Below are positions 57,145 through 64,000 of a stretch of 64,000 nt of DNA, one piece after another; position 1 is the stretch's first letter; the number at the start of each line of letters is the position of its first letter. The notes under the pieces are model-generated. The model did not search any database, had not been told where the DNA came from, and worked only from the letters and a program-made list of their open reading frames with translations. A program made the translations under genes and the position numbers. The DNA lies in contig OW203773.1 in NCBI GenBank assembly GCA_934045905.1, positions 16,107,246 through 16,171,245 of the forward strand. The letters are read 5' to 3'. The stretch comes from Leuctra nigra. Lineage: Eukaryota; Arthropoda; Insecta; Plecoptera; Leuctridae.

Positions 57145-58860
57145 ATAGATGGGTGGATGGGCATAGGAACTTCTAAGGGAAATCATAAATGGAATCGTCC
57201 TTCTTGAAATCAACTTGTTCGACGATGTAGGTCCGTACTTCGTATTGACATACAGCACTTTGGATGACATTATGATCATGGTATGGATAGAACCTTCCCA
57301 ACATTTACCTTTGTATAGAGGTGTTACTGAGTGCGCTATTAAAAAATATCGATAGACATATCTGAATTTATTGAATATCGATATTTTAGATTCGATTTTT
57401 GTTATATGCATAAATATTTTTGTTATTTCGATATAGGCGTTTCAGACCCGATATTAGACGATTAATAAATTATATTCAATCGCAGGATTTTTTGCAAAAT
57501 TTCTGATCGATCGGAGAAAAAAACGCGAGCTGAAAATCGGAAGTTACAGAAAAAACAAACAGTTTCGTGCCAAAATATAAGTTAAAAAAATCGCTAGCTA
57601 CTTAACGATCATATGGGCATCCGCGGGGGGGCAAGGGGGGGTGGTAGCCCCCTCTGAATGTCAGGAAAACATACATTCTTTGTGGTATTTTGCGTATAGT
57701 TTAATTTTGTTAACAAAAAAACTCAAAATAAACTCATTTCGAAGAGTAAAAAAATCAAAAAATGCCTATGCCCTCCAACCCACCAGTGTCAATTTTTTTT
57801 AAATATGGAATATTTCAAGAAAATACATCGCATTGTCTCAAAATTGATTTCAAAGTGTCAAAAATAACAAAAAAACGGTTAGGGTGGTGGAAAATGTTTT
57901 CCTTGCCTTGACCCCCCCCCCCCCCCCTGCCAGAAATGGGACGAAAACAAAAAGCATCTCGCTACTTGCTGAGCATCCCGTGTCACTGCATCCCCACTAC
58001 TGCCAGTCACCTGGCCCGATGTTTTCGGCTCCGTCTGCACTTCCCAGGGCCGCCTGGATGGCATTATGATTTATGATCGCTGCGTCGATGTCTCCTCAGA
58101 CTCACTACAAGCCAAGTGGAAGATCGCAGAGGAACATCGTGTTCAAAGATTAAAACTCAAGTAAAACCACTAACAGAAGAAGTGAAGAGGTTGACTATAA
58201 AGACGGGAATCTAACTTCATTCGTTTGCTAGATTAGGAATAGGGATTTTATACATTGGTAAGGATTTCATTGTGGTCATGTTTTATGTTGCTACTGGTTG
58301 ATATCATCATTTTAATGGAGATAAAATTTGCTTTTTAATCATTAGGTACTTTTAGAATGAATAATGATTCTGAAATGGTAATATAAAATACTGATGTCCT
58401 AAATGTATTATTTGGTGCGGCTCGCATCGTATTTTAATTTTAATTTTGTGTTTACAATAATTTTACCTAATAGGTAAATAATGATAACAATCGTTCTCCC
58501 GGTTTCAAAAGTTGGCTCGAGGGTGGCAAAGCCGACGTTTTCTTCTTTTTTTGATTTTTTTTATATCACATTTTATTGTTTTTCTTATTACTTTTTATTG
58601 TACTTAAATTTAATTAATATTTTTTTTTATACTTTATTTTACATTATTACTGACACATATTTTAAAAAATCGGATTATACTATTTTGAAATCAAAATAAA
58701 AGTGTAATTCCGCTAGGTGTCTACATATTTTTTTATTCTTATTACTTTCTTTGCCCAAATTGGGGGAAAATACTGGATTACACTATTTTTGAAAATTAAA
58801 TAAATATGTATAATTCCTCTTTTCCAGCAATTTTTTTTTTAAATTTAAATACACTTTCTT
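57145..58860. other. No gene seen
   Basis: Contains G runs at 57624-57642 and a C run at 57911-57926, plus several TATCGATA-like words at 57345-57385. CCTTCCCAACATTTACC at 57294 is possibly a SINE scrap. Short frames only. Confidence 0.4.
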
Positions 58861-58864
58861 TAAT

Positions 58865-60939
58865 TGAGCGAGCGAAGCGAGCGACTCCATTTGGCTCTTT
58901 TAGCACGGACCTCTGTTTTTTTTTTTGTTTTTTTTTTGTTTTTGTTTTTGTATGCTAAAGGAAGCAATGGAAGTCGCACCGTTTCACCGATCGACCTGAA
59001 ATTTTGCAAACATGTAAAGACAACCTTCTCTGTTTGCAGACCCATTTTTTTTTTGAAATCCATCCATTGGTTCATTGTTAAAATAAGTATCTCCTGATAG
59101 CCTAAAAAATGAAAATGGTCTTCGAGAAATGTGATCAAACTCATATTTAGCATGGTCAGTAAGACCAACAATGTCACTTATTTTACAAATTTTCAGCCGA
59201 ATCTGTCAAGAAAGTATGCACTTATTGACATTTTTAATAGCTGTCAGAAATGAAACATTGAAAATGAATGTCTTTCCAATGCAACTGAATCTGATTTGCT
59301 TTAGGTACAAGAGTGTTTTGATGGTATGTACAGTTTTTTAGTGAAAAGCAGATATTTTTATGTTTATTGAGTTGATCAAATTTGAATAATTCAATTTGGA
59401 TCATAGTTTCCAACAAATCATTTCGAGTTTTTAAGGACCTTGATTGTCTTTTCGTCAATTCGTAGTTCTAATGGCCGTGCCTCCCGTGTTTCTACTTGGC
59501 TGATTTTGCATCCAGGAGGGATTAGAAACATAAGCTCACATTTCAATAATATCATTGAGTGGCGTTTGTTCTCTTCTAGCGTTCACACGTCATTCCAAAT
59601 CTCTCCTGCATTTTGCTTCTTTTCGTTGATAATTTTGGCAATTTGGTGTACTTTGTGAAGGTATTAGTAAAATTGAATCGCTTTTAAAGCATAGATATCA
59701 GGTATCTACAGTTTTTGTCCAGGGGATTGATTATTTCAAATTATTTTCTTCTTGGAAACGTTGGATTTATTCCGTTTCTGAGCTTCTGTCTAGCCTGACA
59801 TTTCCTTGAAGGTTGCTATTTTTTTATGAAAGTTTTGATTCATTCAGTTCAAAACATTACGTTGTCTTATTTTAATTGTGGAACGTTGGATTCATTCCGT
59901 TTCTAAACTAGGTAGTTACTATTTTACCTGATCCGTTTTTTGTGTGGAACTTTGATTCCTTTCGCTTATTAGTTGAAAGGTGATTACTTTATTTTCATAT
60001 TTGCGAAGTTTTGTTCAAGATTCATTTCGTAACATTACGACATTGAATACATTACGTCTTTGAGCACACATTTCGTGCATTTCAAACATTGATCACACAA
60101 ATATTATTGTACTTTAATTAGGTAGGTACTCTACTTCTTACTTTTTCATTACCTATCTTATCCCTATTTAAACATGCCGAAAAATGGAAAGACTTCTGCT
60201 AGAATGAAAGCCATAAAGGCGAAAAAGCGTCTGCGTGAAATTGAAGATCAAGAAACTGACGAAGCTAAATCTAAAAGGTTGAAACAAAATGTCGTTAATA
60301 ATAAAGCATCAAGGAGCAAAGAGACCCCCGACCAGACTGCTGCAAGGAGATACTCAAACAATCAACGCAATACCCGCTCTCGTGCAGCGGGTATTGCCGA
60401 TTGACCGACCAACTAAAAACTTCGCATGGTAATTGGTAGCAACATTTAAGGTATTTTTGCCAATTTTCAGTCTAATTTGTAGTTATTTTCAAAAGTTTTT
60501 GTAATTTTAGGGACATTTTGTGTGTTGGCTGTCAAATTCACGGCGACATCGAATCTTTAGTTCAAGGCAAGGTAGTTAGAGCAGAAAGTTTCAAACGAAA
60601 TGAAACTAATAATGACCGTTTAACAGATTGATCTGATATTGTGTCCACAGTAATATCATATCATATGAGTGGTCCCAGGTATATTGTTTGAAAGATATCC
60701 TGTGATTTTTGAAACTTAACAAGGAACCGTTCAATCAAAGGTTTAATCGATCAACTTAAAACTTAGCAAGGTTATTGGGACCAATATTTTTGGAAATTTT
60801 GGAGATATTTATACAAGTCTGTGACGAAATTCAAGAATTATTGTCTTTTAATGACATTTTCGATAAACATAATTTCGGTTCGAGGTGTTGCGTGTATCCG
60901 TGCTCGCTCATCAACGCGTTACTCAGAGCGTTTTCCTAG
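58865..60939 (+). mobile_element. HINE/Helentron-like element, longest copy, carrying an ORF
   Basis: 5' end TGAGCGAGCGAAGCGAGCGA and 3' end GTGCTCGCTCATCAACGCG, hairpin, TTCCTAG|TT are both intact. The first 0.5 kb and the last 0.53 kb match other copies. The middle (about 59400-60404) is unique in the window and holds a short ORF. This looks like an internal-deletion derivative of an autonomous element. Confidence 0.85.
60174..60404 (+). CDS. Short basic protein, possibly N-terminal remnant of Helentron Rep-helicase
   Basis: An ATG frame of 76 codons starting MPKNGKTSARMKAIKAKKRL, rich in Lys, Arg, Glu and Gln. It has two EIEDQETDEAKSKRL / KETPDQTAARRYSNNQ-like segments. Similar RxxETPEQxxxRR repeats occur near the N-terminus of Helitron-type replication proteins; I rely on remembered family style, not on a search. 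A TATTTAAA sits 4 bases before the ATG. The frame stops at TGA just where sequence shared with other HINE copies begins (GACCGACCAACT), so the rest of a longer gene may have been deleted. Alternatively it is a captured host fragment or chance. Confidence 0.45.
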   Translation: MPKNGKTSARMKAIKAKKRLREIEDQETDEAKSKRLKQNVVNNKASRSKETPDQTAARRYSNNQRNTRSRAAGIAD

Positions 60940-60940
60940 T

Positions 60941-61130
60941 TGTATAACACATCAAGCTGGAAATGCTCTGGACTTGCACTCGAGAGACCGGGGTTCGATC
61001 TCTGCAGACGTCCTGACTGAACACGACCACCTCCTTCCCAACCCCCATCCTTACCTATTCTTCATCATCATCATAATCATTCATCCGTCGCCATTAGCCT
61101 TGCTGCAGAACAATACGAAGCTAAACGCTT
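60941..61130 (+). mobile_element. SINE, internally deleted
   Basis: It has a diverged tRNA head (CTGGAAATGCTCTGGACTTG, B box GGTTCGATCTC). GTCCTGACTGAACACGACCA joins parts that are about 75 bp apart in the full SINE. It then runs to CCGTCGCCATTAGCCTTGCT and a decayed tail. It begins one or two bases after the HINE terminus. Confidence 0.85.
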
Positions 61131-61134
61131 TATA

Positions 61135-61760
61135 AATAAAATACACATTATCGTATTTAATACTGAAATTTGACTGTATTTCATGAGTTCTCTATTAAAA
61201 AGCTATAAAATTTTAAAATTATTTTAAAAAGAACACAACAATAAACCTAAATGCATTATTATACAGTAAATAATAATTGTAACATGTATTTTAGTTATAA
61301 TTACAAATAATTGGCCGCGTTAGCACATTAAAATCGTCATAGAAAATAGATCTTGTATGAGAACATAAAATGAGGAATTTGTAATTGGATAATGGTCGTG
61401 TGATTAGACGTCTAGCATTGCGCTGGCATTTATTGTCGCAATTAATGTGTGTAGCCAAGTGTGGTGCATCTACCCTATATCATCCCATGTCTTATCTGTC
61501 ATCATTCCATACTGTAATATACCCGCGTAGTATAACGTCTACTGGAAGTAATACTATTTCAATAGAATATCAGTTAAAAGTAAGTTTAAAATGTAAAATT
61601 ATATTACTTATGCCAGATTTTCATACCTTGTTAAAGTATTGATTAACTACAAACAATTAAAATTGTCATCGTTTGTGGCAATAGTTTCAATCAACTGTTT
61701 AACTTAATAAAAGTATGAAAAAACAGATTGAGTAGGTATACTACTGAAAACATGGACTAA
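61135..61760. other. No gene seen
   Basis: AT-rich. An 85-codon frame at 61385-61642 has no known domain. TTTCAATCAACTGTTTAACT near 61687 may be a scrap of the MITE at 41772. Confidence 0.4.
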
Positions 61761-61763
61761 ATC

Positions 61764-62106
61764 GAAAAACGCTCAGTGTAAAGCGTAGGTAAGCGAGATA
61801 TACAGTATATGTATGGTAGTTAATTTATACAAGTTAAGGCAAACTTAATGACTTGCAAGTGATCAATATCCTTTTCGATACATATTTGACAAAGCTAAAT
61901 CTTGATCTTGACCGAATTGCCTTAAAATGTGCATATCAGAAAAAAATTGACTTCATTTCACTTTTCAAAAAGTCAGCTAGGTTTATGGAATGATATTAGT
62001 GTGTGTGCAAATTTTCAGATCGATGATTTGAGTATTGAAGGCAAATCCATAAAAAATAGCAAAACGGAGATCTAAAGACGAACAGAGAAAACGCTCGCTT
62101 CGCTAA
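61764..62106 (-). mobile_element. HINE-like element, short copy
   Basis: In reverse the 3' end is AAAAACGCTCAGTGTAAAGC; the 5' end remnant is AAAACGCTCGCTTCGCTAAA. Family line TTAGTGTGTGTGCAAATTTT with CAGATCGATGA. Confidence 0.8.
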
Positions 62107-62109
62107 AAA

Positions 62110-63160
62110 TAATCTGTATGACTACATGTTTTAAAATAATTCGTGTAGTTTTCATAAAAATTTATTTATATTTTACTTTTTGTTGTAATCACAAGTGGTG
62201 GAAACAAAACTGCAAGTTAATTTTGTTTATTGTGGAAAACGTCACAACTCAATAAGAACATTTTGTAATTTTGCGAGTTGATATTGTTGTGAACTTCTAA
62301 CAATGAAGTTAAAGTGGAATTTCAGTCGATATTATAGAAATTATAGTTTTAATGAATATTACAGTTTCCTCTAGGTAGGTATACTTCATGCGTTAAAATT
62401 GCAGCATCTGACGAAATCCAATTAAATTCTAATTACAAATTCACGAAACGCAAAATATTACAAACAAAGAAATAAAATAGTTTTTGACATAGTTGACTAG
62501 GCACCAAGAGAGTAAAATAGAAACAATTGTCTATTCATAAACATTCCATTTCCTCCCGCCTAATTGAGCTGTTTCTTTACTTCAAGTCTTCTTTTTACAT
62601 TACTCCTTAGCCTTTATTTCCGGTGCTTTTCTCTTTTTACACTTTTCCATTCTCTTTGAAATCATCCTAGTTCGTTAGAACGAAGATGGTAGGGATAGGG
62701 GAAGCCGGCTTGTTTGGGAACAGAGGGGCTAGTAGGGGAAATGTGACAAAAACCTCCCAGGCTAGCCTCAGATAACTGTACTTACATAATCTAATACGAA
62801 TATACATTAAATTTCAGACTAGTTTGGGTATAAGATATAAAAAGTTGTACATACCATTTTTCGATTCTGTACGGTTACGAAGTTAATGTTACTTTGTTGA
62901 AATATAAGGTGTTGGCTGGGTTTATTTTTGGTTGTGATCATTCTAACATTTTGCCACATAGATGAATTGTGTTGCATCAAATTATATCAACAATGGTAAT
63001 TTCTTATAATAATCATAATTATTTTCAATTACCATGATTATTTGTGGGATTATTCCACACACAAAAAAAATAAAAAATTAGAAGGGTTGCATTTATATAC
63101 TTGAATATTAAATATATTTAATATATAATTTAGTTTGATGTGACAAATTAATTAAACAGT
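62110..63160. other. No gene seen
   Basis: AT-rich. The GC-richer patch GGGATAGGGGAAGCCGGCTT lies at 62692. No ORF or repeat-family match. Confidence 0.45.
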
Positions 63161-63167
63161 TCTGTTT

Positions 63168-63236
63168 AATATTTAATCGCACAGTACTGCAACTTTGCTA
63201 ATGGTGACGGATGAATGATTATGATGATGATTGGGA

Positions 63237-63302
<66 letters not shown>

Positions 63303-63410
63303 ATGATGTTGATGAATAATTGGTAAGGATTGATGGTGGGAAGGAGGTGGTCGTGACCTATTATGAGGTAACCTTTCTTACATTTGCCTCTGGATGAGGT
63401 AAACCTCAAG
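63168..63410 (-). mobile_element. SINE with expanded (GAT)n
   Basis: TTTAATCGCACAGTACTGCA, TAATGGTGACGGATGAATGA and GGGAAGGAGGTGGTCGTGAC match the reverse SINE. The GATGATGAT part has grown to about 68 bp. The tRNA head is missing. Confidence 0.9.
63233..63302 (+). repeat. (GAT)n microsatellite inside a SINE
   Basis: An uninterrupted GAT run of more than 20 units, where other SINE copies have only two or three units. Confidence 0.97.
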
Positions 63411-63417
63411 GGGGCAT

Positions 63418-63633
63418 GTACACTCGGCCAAACAAAACTTTAACGTTGACCAAATTTGAATGACTGCTGCCATGTCCCATAACCAATCAAAGCTTGTTAT
63501 TATCATTGAAATGTGAGGTCACCTACTAGAGTGAGACAATGAGATCGCTTTGACTGACTTTTGATGGTGCGATCTTACATTTATCAGCCTATCAGATTTA
63601 TTGAACGTTCAATTTTTGTTTGGCCAAGTGTAC
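63418..63633. mobile_element. MITE, GTACAC-TIR family, best-preserved copy
   Basis: The ends GTACACTCGGCCAAACAAAA and, inverted, TTTTGTTTGGCCAAGTGTAC form TIRs of about 20 bp. The core GTGAGGTCACCTACTAGAGT is shared with 6421-6640. It directly follows the SINE at 63168-63410. Confidence 0.88.
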
Positions 63634-63639
63634 ATAAAT

Positions 63640-64000
63640 TCCATATTTTTAACAAAATGGAAATTAAGGGACGCTAAAATAAAAACAACTTTTAGAATAA
63701 ATTCAACATGAACAATTGATAAAAAAAGTCTCGTGTTACGTAAATATAAAATGATTTTATATGAGGTGTAATTTTAATATTTTTTTAAAAAGGGCTAAAT
63801 GTTTAAAATTGTGTTCAGTATGTAGTGCCCGTTGCCCATGCTCGTTTACATTCAAAATGTTTACCAAATTGTTCCCAGTCAAAAGTTTCTCCTACGAAAT
63901 GATAATCTTGGCACAGACTGTACTAGTCTTTATGTGTGTGCACTTTGCGTAGCGAGAGTATAACAACAGGACACTAAAAATAAAATACAAACCAAAACAA
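63640..64000. other. No gene seen
   Basis: AT-rich. A 63-codon frame at 63761-63952 has no recognisable features. Confidence 0.45.

Noticed and set aside
63173..63409. Serine-run ORF
   Set aside because: It reads the reverse of the GAT microsatellite inside a SINE.

Overview
The window is AT-rich eukaryotic DNA that is almost entirely intergenic or intronic and packed with transposable elements. A CR1-like LINE, a tRNA-derived SINE with A and B boxes, Helentron-type elements, hAT and TA-target MITEs and three large minisatellites point to an animal, most likely an insect and plausibly a hemipteran. That placement rests on repeat style only and is low confidence. No complete host gene is visible.

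Layout. 1-2536 is the 3' part of a LINE with an intact reverse transcriptase frame and an (ATT)n tail. From there to the end, two families dominate. The first is a tRNA-derived SINE of about 275 bp, with about 20 full, truncated or rearranged copies. The second is a Helentron-associated (HINE-like) family with a TGAGCGAGCG 5' end, a matching GCTCGCTCA sub-terminal inverted repeat, a 3' hairpin and a CCTAG end, with at least 14 copies. Between these sit foldback or long-TIR MITEs (11.9-12.7, 14.1, 33.2-33.5, 56.6-57.1 kb), a hAT-like MITE with a perfect 8-bp target duplication (19.4-20.0 kb), a second hAT-like copy inserted in a SINE (44.5-44.8 kb), a 569-bp TIR element inserted in a HINE (26.9-27.4 kb) and several smaller TIR families. 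Three tandem arrays stand out: six 93-bp units (25.7-26.2 kb), thirteen 121-bp units (42.9-44.4 kb) and forty-three 18-bp units (45.7-46.4 kb). The 18-bp array grew inside a SINE copy.

Coding potential beyond the LINE is sparse. A 76-codon basic ORF at 60174-60404, inside the longest HINE copy, resembles the N-terminal part of Helitron/Helentron replication proteins and may be a relic of the autonomous partner. A stretch at 30867-31047 has exon-like codon use in a very AT-rich setting and is the best host-exon candidate. A dense E-box/YY1-like cluster near 7.4 kb and a CRE/CCAAT-like GC-rich stretch near 36.25 kb are the best promoter candidates. None of the host-gene calls could be tested without database searches or RNA data.
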